Positions 1-6,506 of a DNA stretch of 12,610 nucleotides are shown here, in pieces. The notes under the pieces were generated by a model. It worked only from the letters and a program-made list of their open reading frames with translations, searched no databases and was not told the DNA's origin. The position numbers and the translations under genes are program-made. The stretch lies in contig DAOUQK010000065.1 of the NCBI GenBank assembly GCA_030625695.1, forward strand, positions 1 to 12,610, written 5' to 3'. The first letter of the stretch is position 1. Each line of letters opens with the position of its first letter. The DNA comes from Paracoccaceae bacterium (GTDB lineage Bacteria > Pseudomonadota > Alphaproteobacteria > Rhodobacterales > Rhodobacteraceae).

Positions 1-157
1 TGAAACTTGAATCCAAGAACCCCGCGTCATATTCCACCACTGGCGGGCAGGCACTCACGGCTCGTTCAGAACCGACCGTCGCGCAGGCGCTGAGCAAGCT
101 TGCCACGACTCCGAGGGCGGCGAGCGGCGGCCTCAAGCATCCGGCGTTGAGTATCAT
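1..157 (-). CDS. o-spanin (Rz1-like) lipoprotein, 3' end cut by window edge
   Basis: Fifty-two codons are visible before the gene runs off the left edge. The start is the ATG at 155-157, with a GGGAG ribosome-binding site about 8 bases upstream. The protein opens with a short lipoprotein signal peptide (hydrophobic stretch at about residues 12-22) and a lipobox L-S-A-C with the lipidated cysteine at residue 25. The mature part begins with a short linker and then CPPVVEY (37-43), a pattern I associate with Rz1-like outer-membrane spanins of Rhodobacterales prophages. Such proteins pair with an inner-membrane i-spanin and fuse the two membranes in the last step of phage lysis. The start lies inside the end of the i-spanin-like reading frame, in another frame, which is the classic nested Rz/Rz1 arrangement. 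The family call rests on architecture and motif only. It could instead be an unrelated small lipoprotein. Confidence 0.6.
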   Translation of the reverse strand, partial: MILNAGCLRPPLAALGVVASLLSACATVGSERAVSACPPVVEYDAGFLDSSF

Positions 158-230
158 TCGCTTTCTCCCGGTTTTCGAGACGTTCCACCATCCGCCCAGC
201 GCGTTCGCCATTACTTGTTTTCCAAGACCT
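66..230 (-). pseudogene. i-spanin (Rz-like) C-terminal fragment, 5' end lost
   Basis: This frame is open for 54 codons and ends at TGA (66-68), inside the o-spanin-like gene. The peptide is highly charged and helical. It contains RMVERLENREKAND (13-26), a QRRMLEAAARRPRSR segment (28-42) and the end LRDGRF. I associate this with the periplasmic coiled-coil tail of i-spanin-like proteins from alphaproteobacterial prophages. A functional i-spanin needs an N-terminal membrane anchor, and none can be found. Going upstream the frame meets a stop (231-233) exactly where a 17-bp tandem repeat begins, and the next gene's coding sequence follows. The fragment therefore looks like a gene cut by whatever joined the amine cluster to the phage DNA. 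Translation from its internal ATG (residue 14) would give a soluble stub. The overlap with the o-spanin frame supports the paired-gene reading. Confidence 0.55.
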
Positions 231-266
231 TTAGTTTGCGCATTATTTTAGTTTGCGCATTATTTG
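230..266. repeat. 17-bp tandem duplication (2.2 copies)
   Basis: The unit TTTAGTTTGCGCATTAT occurs at 230-246 and again, identically, at 247-263, followed by TTT (264-266) before the periodicity breaks. It lies at the border between the spanin fragment and the glycosyltransferase gene, and that gene's stop codon (243-245) falls inside it. It could be a replication-slippage duplication or a scar of the joining event. It does not look like a transposon target duplication, because no element lies between the copies. Confidence 0.9.
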
Positions 267-1514
267 ATCAGCAGCTTTCGCAGCTCCCGGCTGTGACGCC
301 ATCTTTACCGAGATTTCCTTTAAACGTTTCGACATATTCTGATCCGAAATCAGGTCCATAACTGCGCTGCTAAGCTTCTTTGGAGTCCAGTCTGTGCGAT
401 CCATATGCCGTCCCGTGCCTGTCTGGGCTGCGCGTGATGCATTGTCATGCCCATCCCAGCAATACGGCATGATCAGAGATGGGACACCAAAATGCAAAGC
501 CTCGCAATAGCTGTTGTTGCCCCCGTGATGGACGAACAAATCCGCCTGCGCGACAATAGAGGGCTGTGGAAACCAACTGCCAAGATGAACATTGTCCGGA
601 ACACGCTGATAGCTCTCCAAAAAACCCCCGACATTCACAAAGAACCGGGCCGGCAGTGTCGCAAATATCTCGATCATGCGGCTGATGAGATCGGTATCGA
701 TCGCCCCAAGGCTGCCAAAGCTGAGATAGACGATCGGGCCTTCATTCACGGGCAGCGACGGCGGGTCAAATCTTGCTTCTTCGCGCACGCAACCCTCGAG
801 AAACACAAAACGGTCCACCGGCAGTGGGTAGGCCCGGTCATAGCAGATGGCTGACGGGGCCAGAAGCAGGTTCAGATGGTCCGAGATTTCGAGGAATTGG
901 CCCGGTGGCAAAGGTGTCAATCCGCGCGACCGGCGAAAGCGGTTGTAGCGGCGGTGCGCCGGGTTGGTTTTTGCCAGATAGGCGGCCTCAAACGTGGGAC
1001 GGGCCGGATCATCGGCAGCCATCCCGGATAGATAGGGCGGCACATTGGGGTCAGGAATTTCGGTTTCCGCGCAGGACACCACCCGTATCCATGGCACGCC
1101 CGCATTCGCGATCGCCGGGAACATGATGACATTATCAAGCACAATGGCATCAGGCTTGATCCGCCTGATCAGCGTCTCCAATCCGGCTTCGGCCTGGATG
1201 ACGGTATCAACAATCGCTTCCCACGTTGGCGCAACATAGCTGGTAAGTTGCTCCATTGGATCGTGGTTGAAATGCTCAAGGTGGGTCGTCACGAACGCCT
1301 GCCACGTCTCTTCACTTTGCTGGCTGTTCGTGGAATCCGTGGGCAAGTGATATTCCTTGAAGCCGTATTCGGCGAAGATCCCGGTAAAACCCGCATGGCA
1401 CAGGAACACCGGCACAGCACCTACGCGCTGAAGCTGTTGCGCAATACCAACGCAATTCAGGGCCGACCCAAAACTGGCCTCGGGGAACAGGGCAATGACC
1501 GGGGCTGCGGTCAT
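243..1514 (-). CDS. family-1-like glycosyltransferase (first of two homologues)
   Basis: This 423-residue protein has the two-Rossmann-domain (GT-B) layout of UDP-sugar-dependent glycosyltransferases of the MGT/UGT type. The N-terminal acceptor domain starts with ALFPEASFGSALNCVGIAQ. The C-terminal donor domain contains VYLSFGSLG, WFPQPSI and the donor-binding block HHGGNNSYCEALHFGVP, beginning near residue 329. That block ends in WDGHDNA (353-359), where most relatives have DQ-x-x-NA. There is no signal peptide or membrane segment, so it should be cytoplasmic and act on a small molecule. It shares its whole length with the glycosyltransferase at 6507-7784, by eye at somewhat under half identity. 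Its ATG overlaps the stop of the GntR gene by 4 bases (ATGA), so translation is probably coupled. The stop codon lies in the 17-bp duplication. With only one copy of the unit, the frame would run five residues further. Donor and acceptor are unknown. Confidence 0.88.
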   Translation of the reverse strand: MTAAPVIALFPEASFGSALNCVGIAQQLQRVGAVPVFLCHAGFTGIFAEYGFKEYHLPTDSTNSQQSEETWQAFVTTHLEHFNHDPMEQLTSYVAPTWEAIVDTVIQAEAGLETLIRRIKPDAIVLDNVIMFPAIANAGVPWIRVVSCAETEIPDPNVPPYLSGMAADDPARPTFEAAYLAKTNPAHRRYNRFRRSRGLTPLPPGQFLEISDHLNLLLAPSAICYDRAYPLPVDRFVFLEGCVREEARFDPPSLPVNEGPIVYLSFGSLGAIDTDLISRMIEIFATLPARFFVNVGGFLESYQRVPDNVHLGSWFPQPSIVAQADLFVHHGGNNSYCEALHFGVPSLIMPYCWDGHDNASRAAQTGTGRHMDRTDWTPKKLSSAVMDLISDQNMSKRLKEISVKMASQPGAAKAADQIMRKLK

Positions 1515-2443
1515 GCCACTGCGCCCGGAGTCAACGGCAGGATACCACGATTGGCCGCTTTCGGTCTGCGAATTTGCGATCTGCGCAAGTGCAGCACCAT
1601 CTGATCGGCCGCAAGCTGCAATTGCATCCGTTCAAGGCTGTCGAGGATGTCCAGATGCTCTTCAAGAGACTGGCGCAATCTGAAATCAGGGATGGAATGG
1701 TCCTTTTGCGTAGTCAGGCGCAACCGCTGGTGGGCCGAAAGCGCGCCGCATGCAAATCGATTGCCAGAGCTTTCAGCGATAAAGCTGTGAAAAGCGCAAT
1801 CCAAACGCAAAAAGGCGACACTGCTCATGCTGCCATCACTGCGGCGCAGAAAGTCCTTCATCTGTTGGCGCATCATGCCGACTTTTTGGCTGTCCATGGA
1901 AAACCCGGGTGCCAGGATCGCTTGCGGCTCAAGCGTCAAGCGAAAGGCAAGACTTTCGGCCAAAGCGTTGGGTGTATCCAGAATTGGCTGAAACGCCCAC
2001 GCACGACCAGGAAGTTGCGTTACGATTCCGTCAGAGCTAAGTATTTTTAATGCATTTAGTACAGCTGACCGAGGCGCGCCGTATCTCCGCACAAGCGCGC
2101 TGACAGATTGCACATCGGCAATCCTGCGCTCTGCGCGGTCTGACAGAATGCGCTCCGCCAAAGACTCTTCGATATCCTCAAGCTGCGACGACCCGTCCGC
2201 CGTAACCAATTCCGGCTTCATATTCAGAAAGAACCCCTCTTCCTCACGACGCAAGACTATATTATTTACCTCCAGTATCTTAAGCGCTGATCGGATCGGC
2301 GTACGAGATACACCGCAGGCTTCTGACAGCACGGTTTCCGGTAAATGGTCACCCTCGCGCAACCCACGCTCCAGCACGATCTCGACTATTTGACGCGCTA
2401 GTTTCAGGTGGTTCTGGCGCGTGTTACTGCGGGGCCTGATCAT
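1511..2443 (-). CDS. GntR/FadR-type transcriptional regulator with two winged-helix domains
   Basis: From the ATG at 2441-2443 this is a 310-residue regulator. I chose this start because AAGAGG lies 9 bases upstream and the first helix follows at once. An in-frame ATG at 2557 would add 38 residues but has no ribosome-binding site. Residues 10-75 form a GntR winged helix (EACGVSRTPIRSALKILE, 41-58). Residues 90-152 look like a second winged helix (RRYGAPRSAVLNALKILSS, 119-137). The C-terminal part (about 160-290) is an FCD ligand-binding domain with probable metal or ligand residues D215, H219, H263 and H285. FCD regulators typically bind small carboxylates or similar metabolites and repress adjacent operons. 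The gene is divergent from the transporter operon and coupled to a glycosyltransferase gene, so it most likely senses the transported compound or an intermediate and controls both directions. Confidence 0.87.
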   Translation of the reverse strand: MIRPRSNTRQNHLKLARQIVEIVLERGLREGDHLPETVLSEACGVSRTPIRSALKILEVNNIVLRREEEGFFLNMKPELVTADGSSQLEDIEESLAERILSDRAERRIADVQSVSALVRRYGAPRSAVLNALKILSSDGIVTQLPGRAWAFQPILDTPNALAESLAFRLTLEPQAILAPGFSMDSQKVGMMRQQMKDFLRRSDGSMSSVAFLRLDCAFHSFIAESSGNRFACGALSAHQRLRLTTQKDHSIPDFRLRQSLEEHLDILDSLERMQLQLAADQMVLHLRRSQIRRPKAANRGILPLTPGAVA

Positions 2444-2523
2444 CAACGCGCCTCTTGCAAGAAGGGTTGGATCGCCATCTCTCGAGTTGTCGGCAGCGAT
2501 GCGAAAAAGACTGCAAATACAAA

Positions 2524-2552
2524 TTGACGTATATTCTCTTTCATTAATACTG
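2524..2552 (+). promoter_or_regulatory. candidate promoter for the transporter operon
   Basis: TTGACG at 2524-2529 differs from the -35 consensus by one base. About 16-17 bases downstream is ATACTG or AATACT (2546-2552), a weak match to a -10 box. The leader to the ATG at 2642 would be about 80 bases. The -35 match is good and the -10 match poor, so this is tentative. Confidence 0.3.
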
Positions 2553-2553
2553 A
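2541..2553. promoter_or_regulatory. candidate operator: imperfect 13-bp palindrome
   Basis: TCATTAATACTGA pairs in five of its six symmetric positions around a central base. It overlaps the proposed -10 region of the plus-strand promoter. FCD-type GntR regulators bind short AT-rich palindromes of this size, and the regulator gene is adjacent. The assignment is inference. Confidence 0.3.
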
Positions 2554-2641
2554 ACATATCGCGATCACGAAGAATCGCAAGATAAATTCAACCGGCTCCA
2601 AATGCGCCGGAATTCCAACAAACGGACCTGGAGGTACCTTT

Positions 2642-3688
2642 ATGACGAAAATTACACTGCGCGCTGGCGTTTGTCTTGTCGCTGTGGTGGCCGCACTTGG
2701 CGCGCCTGCGCTGGCGGAGCCGCTGAATGTGTCCAACTGGGACGGTTATATGGCACCTGACGCCATCGACAATTTCAATGCAGACACTGGCAATCAAGCC
2801 GAGTTGGTTCTGCACGCCACAAACGAAGAAATCATGGGCAAACTGATCGCGTCCAAAGGCGTCGGCTATGACGTTGTTTTTGTCTCGTCGCCCTTCGCAG
2901 AAGTTCTGCATAATTTGGGTTTGGCGGAAGAGCTTGATCACGCGAAGATTCCGAATGCCGCAAACCTTTATGCCGAAGCCAATGCACTGCCGCATGATCC
3001 GGGCAACATGTTCTCTATGCCATATGCATGGGGCACGACCGGTCTGTGCTACCGCTCTGACCTGGTAGATGCACCAACATCCTGGAACGACCTGCTCAAG
3101 CCTACAGCCGATGTCGCGGGCAAAACAACAATGCTGGCAACAGACCGCTGGTTGCTGGCAGCGGGACAGTTGGCGCTGGGGTATTCGGTGAATGAAACCG
3201 ACCCGGCCAAAATGGCCGAAGTGCGCGATCTGCTGATCGAGGCCAAAGGCACGTTGCTGGCCTACGACGACACCACTTTTTACGCCAAGCTCGTCTCGGG
3301 CGAGGCCGAACTGGTGCATGCATGGGACGGCTGGTGCAACTATGGTATCGGCGAAAATGCGGACATCAAGTATATGATCCCGAAAGAGGGCTCTGATCTG
3401 TGGGTCGATACCATGGTGATCCTCAAAGCGTCCGAGCACAAAGAAGCGGCTTATGCGTTTGTGAACTACATCCTCGATGCCGATAACCACCGTTGGGCAG
3501 CCGAGAACATCCTGTACAAAGTGCCGAACGAGGCCGCGATGTCCGGCGTATCTGCCGACCTGATCACGGCGTATCCGAACATGGGCATGAAGCCAGCTGA
3601 TATGATGGGCTTTGAACAGTTGCGTGATGTGGGCGCGGCACAGCGTGACTACTCACGCCTGGTTTCGGAAATCAAAGCTGCAAACTAA
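2642..3688 (+). CDS. PotD/PotF-like periplasmic amine-binding protein
   Basis: This 348-residue protein begins with a Sec signal peptide (positive start, hydrophobic core to about residue 20, cleavage after A-L-A at 25). The ribosome-binding site GGAGG (2630-2634) lies 7 bases before the ATG. It has the length and fold signature of spermidine/putrescine-binding proteins. Positions that in E. coli PotD contact the polyamine appear to be kept: W33 and Y36 (SNWDGY), W228 in HAWDGW, and W254 and D256 (LWVDTM). The conserved YAWGTTGLCY segment (128-137) is also present. The aromatic box plus carboxylate predicts a cationic amine ligand. I cannot tell putrescine, spermidine or a derivative apart. 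It is the first gene of the plus-strand operon, and a strong hairpin separates it from the membrane components. Confidence 0.88.
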   Translation: MTKITLRAGVCLVAVVAALGAPALAEPLNVSNWDGYMAPDAIDNFNADTGNQAELVLHATNEEIMGKLIASKGVGYDVVFVSSPFAEVLHNLGLAEELDHAKIPNAANLYAEANALPHDPGNMFSMPYAWGTTGLCYRSDLVDAPTSWNDLLKPTADVAGKTTMLATDRWLLAAGQLALGYSVNETDPAKMAEVRDLLIEAKGTLLAYDDTTFYAKLVSGEAELVHAWDGWCNYGIGENADIKYMIPKEGSDLWVDTMVILKASEHKEAAYAFVNYILDADNHRWAAENILYKVPNEAAMSGVSADLITAYPNMGMKPADMMGFEQLRDVGAAQRDYSRLVSEIKAAN

Positions 3689-3695
3689 GCTGTTT

Positions 3696-3721
3696 TGCCC
3701 CGGCGGTCGGACGCCGGGGCA
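3696..3721 (+). terminator. strong hairpin between binding-protein and permease genes
   Basis: A perfect 10-bp stem (TGCCCCGGCG at 3696-3705 with CGCCGGGGCA at 3712-3721) closes a 6-base loop. It is followed by a pyrimidine-rich stretch with only a short T run (CTTTT, near 3731-3735), so it is probably a leaky terminator or an mRNA-stabilising stem rather than a full stop. Such stems often keep the binding-protein mRNA more abundant than that of the permeases. It begins 7 bases after the stop codon. Confidence 0.65.
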
Positions 3722-3774
3722 CCCTTCCCCCTTTTCCGTTGAACACCGAAGCCCTGATGGTGCAGGCCTGACTC

Positions 3775-4635
3775 ATGACAAATGACCGCCGACCGCTGAT
3801 TCTGATGTCCCCCGCGTTGCTGTGGTTGTTTGGGCTGATGGTCGTGCCGTGCCTGCTGATCCTGGCGCTCGCCTTTTTTCGCCGCGGCCTTTATGGCGGC
3901 ATAGAATACACGTGGACACTCGAGAATATTGCACTGGTTTTTGACCCGCTCTATTTCAAGATATTCATGAAATCAGCGGGTATTGCCGGTCTTGCGGCCG
4001 GGATTGCATCCGTTCTCGGCTACGCTGCAGCCTATGCCATCGCATCCATGCCGCGCCGTCATCAGCCGATGCTGTTGTTCTTTGCTGTGCTGCCGTTCTG
4101 GTCGAACTATCTGGTGCGCACCTATGCCTGGATCGTGCTGCTGAACCGCGAAGGGCTGATCGTGAACCTGGCCCGCTGGTTCGGGTTCGAGGGCGAAATG
4201 CCCAAATTGCTTTACACTGAATCCGCTGTCGTGATCGGGCTGGTTTACAATTATCTGCCGTTTGTGATCCTCAGCTGTTATGCACCGCTGTCTCGCCTGA
4301 ACCCGGAAATCGCCGAGGCCTCGCGCGATCTGGGCGCGTCAGGCTGGAAGACGTTCCGGCGGATCACTTTGCCCATGACCGTGCCGGGGATTGCGACGGG
4401 GTTCGTCTTTGTCTTCGTGCTGTCGATTGGCAATTTCGTGACCCCCGCTTTGTTGGGCGGCGGCCAGTTCCAGATGATCGGGAACCTTGTTTATGCGCAG
4501 TTCCTGACCGCCAACGATTGGCCCTTTGGTGCCGCCCTGTCGATGGTGCTGATCCTTGTGATGCTCGGGCTTTTGATGCTGCAGGCGGTGGTGACCGAAC
4601 GGGCTTCGGGCGGGAAGAAGCAGATCGATGGCTGA
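3775..4635 (+). CDS. PotB-like ABC transporter permease
   Basis: This 286-residue integral membrane protein has six likely membrane segments (about 10-35, 65-90, 98-122, 150-170, 203-225, 252-275). Between segments four and five lies the EAA loop (EIAEASRDLGASGWKTF, 178-194, ending in LP at 199-200), which docks on the ATPase. Length, topology and motifs such as PFWSNYLVRTYAW match the first permease of spermidine/putrescine-type importers. It should form the inner-membrane channel as a heterodimer with the next gene's product. The ATG at 3775 has only a poor ribosome-binding site. An ATG at 3757 upstream meets a stop within four codons, so 3775 is preferred. The 86-base gap to the binding-protein gene contains the hairpin. 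The last 8 bases overlap the next gene. Confidence 0.88.
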   Translation: MTNDRRPLILMSPALLWLFGLMVVPCLLILALAFFRRGLYGGIEYTWTLENIALVFDPLYFKIFMKSAGIAGLAAGIASVLGYAAAYAIASMPRRHQPMLLFFAVLPFWSNYLVRTYAWIVLLNREGLIVNLARWFGFEGEMPKLLYTESAVVIGLVYNYLPFVILSCYAPLSRLNPEIAEASRDLGASGWKTFRRITLPMTVPGIATGFVFVFVLSIGNFVTPALLGGGQFQMIGNLVYAQFLTANDWPFGAALSMVLILVMLGLLMLQAVVTERASGGKKQIDG

Positions 4636-5419
4636 TCGCAACACCTTCCGCCTGATGCTGCTGATCCTGGGCGTCATTTTTGCGTTTCTTTACATCCCAA
4701 TTTCGGTTCTGGTCGGGCTTTCTTTCAACGAAGGAGGGCTGCCCACTGCCTGGACCGGGTTTTCGGTGAAATGGTATGGCGCGTTGCTGCAAAACAGTGA
4801 CATCTTGCAGGCGGCCGGAAATACGCTGTTTGTCGCGATATTCTCGACAATCCTCTCGACGATCCTTGGCAGTTTGTTGGCTGTGGGCGTGGAACTCCGC
4901 CGCCGCAATGGCAAATGGCTGGAAACCATTATCTTCGCCCCGATGATCATCCCCGACATCGTGCTGGCTATTGCGCTTCTCAGCTTCTTCTCGCTGCTGG
5001 GTGCCAGGATGGGGCTGCACACGATTGTTGTCAGCCACGTCGTCTTCAATCTTGCCTTCGTCTGCGCCGTGGTGCGCGCGCGTCTCAGGAACTTTGACTG
5101 GTCAATTGTCGAAGCCTCGACCGATCTGGGTGCTTCAACCTTTACCACCCTGATCCGTGTGATCCTGCCAGTGCTGATGCCCGCGATCCTTGCCGGGGCG
5201 TTGCTGGCCTTCACCTTGTCAGTGGATGAATTCATCATCGCCTTCTTCACGGCGGGTGCAGGGCGGTCTTCGATCACCTTGCCGATGCAAATCTACGCCA
5301 TGATCCGCTTTGGCGTCACCCCTGAAATCAACGCTTTGGCCACCGTCGTGATGGGCGTCTCGGTCATAGCGCTGGCCTTGTCACAGCGGCTCAACCGTGG
5401 AGGTCTGCCCGGACAATGA
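4628..5419 (+). CDS. PotC-like ABC transporter permease
   Basis: This 263-residue inner-membrane protein also has six predicted membrane segments (about 8-30, 63-88, 100-123, 133-150, 183-205, 230-255). Its EAA loop is VEASTDLGASTFTTL followed by ILP at 179-181. It contains FAPMIIPDIVLAIALLSFF and SVDEFIIAFF, typical of the second permease in PotABCD-type systems. The start overlaps the preceding permease gene by 8 bases, and GGAAGAAG (4613-4620) within that gene can serve as ribosome-binding site. Its own stop overlaps the ATPase start as ATGA. Equal stoichiometry with the partner permease is expected from this coupling. Confidence 0.88.
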   Translation: MADRNTFRLMLLILGVIFAFLYIPISVLVGLSFNEGGLPTAWTGFSVKWYGALLQNSDILQAAGNTLFVAIFSTILSTILGSLLAVGVELRRRNGKWLETIIFAPMIIPDIVLAIALLSFFSLLGARMGLHTIVVSHVVFNLAFVCAVVRARLRNFDWSIVEASTDLGASTFTTLIRVILPVLMPAILAGALLAFTLSVDEFIIAFFTAGAGRSSITLPMQIYAMIRFGVTPEINALATVVMGVSVIALALSQRLNRGGLPGQ

Positions 5420-6477
5420 CGCGCCCTCTTTTGTCACTTCAGAATGTCAAAAAATGCTTTGGCACAATCGCCGCCGTAGACGGCGTGACACTGGACATCC
5501 ACGAGAATGAATTTTTCGCTCTGCTGGGCGCATCTGGAAGTGGCAAAACGACGTTGCTCCGGATGCTTGCGGGATTCGAGGATCTGACTGCGGGTGATAT
5601 CCTGCTCGAGGGCACCTCGATTGCGAATATCCCCCCCAATCGGCGGCCTGTGAATCTGATGTTCCAAACCTATGCGCTGTTTCCTCATATGACGGTCGCG
5701 CAAAACATTGCTTACGGGCTGGAAATGGACAAGCTGCCCAAGGCGCAGATCAAAACACATGTGGATGAGATACTGCAGGTCATCCAGCTTGCGCACTTGG
5801 CGAAACGCAAACCCGATCAGCTTTCGGGCGGCCAACGGCAACGGGTCGCACTGGCGCGCGCCTTGGTCAAACGACCCAAGGTGTTGTTGCTTGATGAACC
5901 GCTGGGTGCCCTGGACAAAAAATTGCGCGGCGAGATGCAATTGGAGCTGAAGCGCCTGCAGCATGAATTTGGCATCACCTTCATCGTGGTGACCCACGAC
6001 CAGGAAGAGGCGCTTGTCATGGCCGACCGTGTTGCCATCATGCAGGACGGCGCGCTTTTGCAGGTCGGCACCCCGCACGAGATTTACGAATTCCCGGAAA
6101 CCCGTTTTGCTGCGGATTTTATCGGGGTAATGAACTTTCTACCGGTAAAGGTCAGCCGTGGTGCGGCACATACGTCAAACGGCACCAGGATCGCGACGGA
6201 CAAGCCCCTCGATCTACCTGATGGCAGCGCTGCCGTGGCGGCGATCCGGCCAGAGCGGCTGCACGTGGGGATCCAGTCCGACAACATGCTGACGGGTGAA
6301 ATCACCGCCATCGCCTATCACGGGCTGGACCTGTTGCTTCACATCATGACCCCGCTCGCTGACACCCCGATCATTTCGCGCATGACGGCCGATGTCGCCG
6401 ATCACCATAACCCCGCAGTCGGCCAACAGATCACCGTCGGCTGGTCCGCCAGGGACACCCACATTTTCCCGGCCTGA
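5416..6477 (+). CDS. PotA-like ABC transporter ATPase
   Basis: This 353-residue ATPase should power the importer from the cytoplasmic side. Walker A is GASGSGKT (38-45), the Q-loop glutamine is near 84, the signature LSGGQRQR is at 136-143, Walker B is VLLLDE (156-161), the D-loop GALD follows, and the switch histidine is H194 (VTHDQEEA). The tail after about residue 240 is the TOBE/OB regulatory domain found in PotA, MalK and related proteins, seen as AAIRPERLHVG. GGAGGT at 5399-5404 lies 11 bases before the ATG, which overlaps the permease stop by 4 bases. All catalytic motifs are intact. The gene ends the transporter block, and a 29-base gap leads to the enzyme genes. Confidence 0.93.
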   Translation: MTRPLLSLQNVKKCFGTIAAVDGVTLDIHENEFFALLGASGSGKTTLLRMLAGFEDLTAGDILLEGTSIANIPPNRRPVNLMFQTYALFPHMTVAQNIAYGLEMDKLPKAQIKTHVDEILQVIQLAHLAKRKPDQLSGGQRQRVALARALVKRPKVLLLDEPLGALDKKLRGEMQLELKRLQHEFGITFIVVTHDQEEALVMADRVAIMQDGALLQVGTPHEIYEFPETRFAADFIGVMNFLPVKVSRGAAHTSNGTRIATDKPLDLPDGSAAVAAIRPERLHVGIQSDNMLTGEITAIAYHGLDLLLHIMTPLADTPIISRMTADVADHHNPAVGQQITVGWSARDTHIFPA

Positions 6478-6494
6478 GTGCCGGTACACCACCC

Positions 6495-6501
6495 AGAGGA
6501 G
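6495..6501 (+). promoter_or_regulatory. ribosome-binding site of second glycosyltransferase
   Basis: AGAGGAG ends 5 bases before the ATG at 6507 and fixes that start. It is one of the strongest Shine-Dalgarno sequences in the operon, so the enzyme genes after the transporter may be translated well independently of coupling. Confidence 0.75.
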
Positions 6502-6506
6502 ACATC

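Larger units (their letters stand above)
2444..2641. promoter_or_regulatory. divergent control region between regulator and transporter operon
   Basis: This 198-base stretch separates the regulator start from the binding-protein start and is richer in A+T than the flanking genes, mainly in 2505-2600. It must hold promoters for both units. The candidate sites I can point to are listed separately. A weak inverted repeat, CCGGC (2592-2596) with GCCGG (2606-2610), lies in the leader of the binding-protein mRNA. No RNA gene or known riboswitch fold was recognised. Confidence 0.6.

Noticed and set aside
447..854. Plus-strand open frame of 135 codons opposite the first glycosyltransferase
   Set aside because: It lies wholly antisense to an intact, recognisable gene, lacks a ribosome-binding site and has no family-like sequence.
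2444..2557. 38-residue N-terminal extension of the GntR regulator from the ATG at 2557
   Set aside because: There is no ribosome-binding site before it, it would consume most of the divergent promoter region, and the shorter start at 2443 has a good AAGAGG and begins where family members begin.
2444..2641. Riboswitch in the transporter leader
   Set aside because: The leader is short, and only a weak 5-bp inverted repeat is visible. No conserved riboswitch core could be recognised.
2588..3490. 300-codon minus-strand frame opposite the binding-protein gene
   Set aside because: It is a mirror of a GC-rich gene with clear signal peptide and ligand residues. The antisense product is rich in Cys, His and Arg with no recognisable domain.
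4364..5038. 224-codon minus-strand frame across the two permease genes
   Set aside because: It is antisense to two intact permeases. The product is a low-complexity Q/R/S-rich chain typical of shadow frames.
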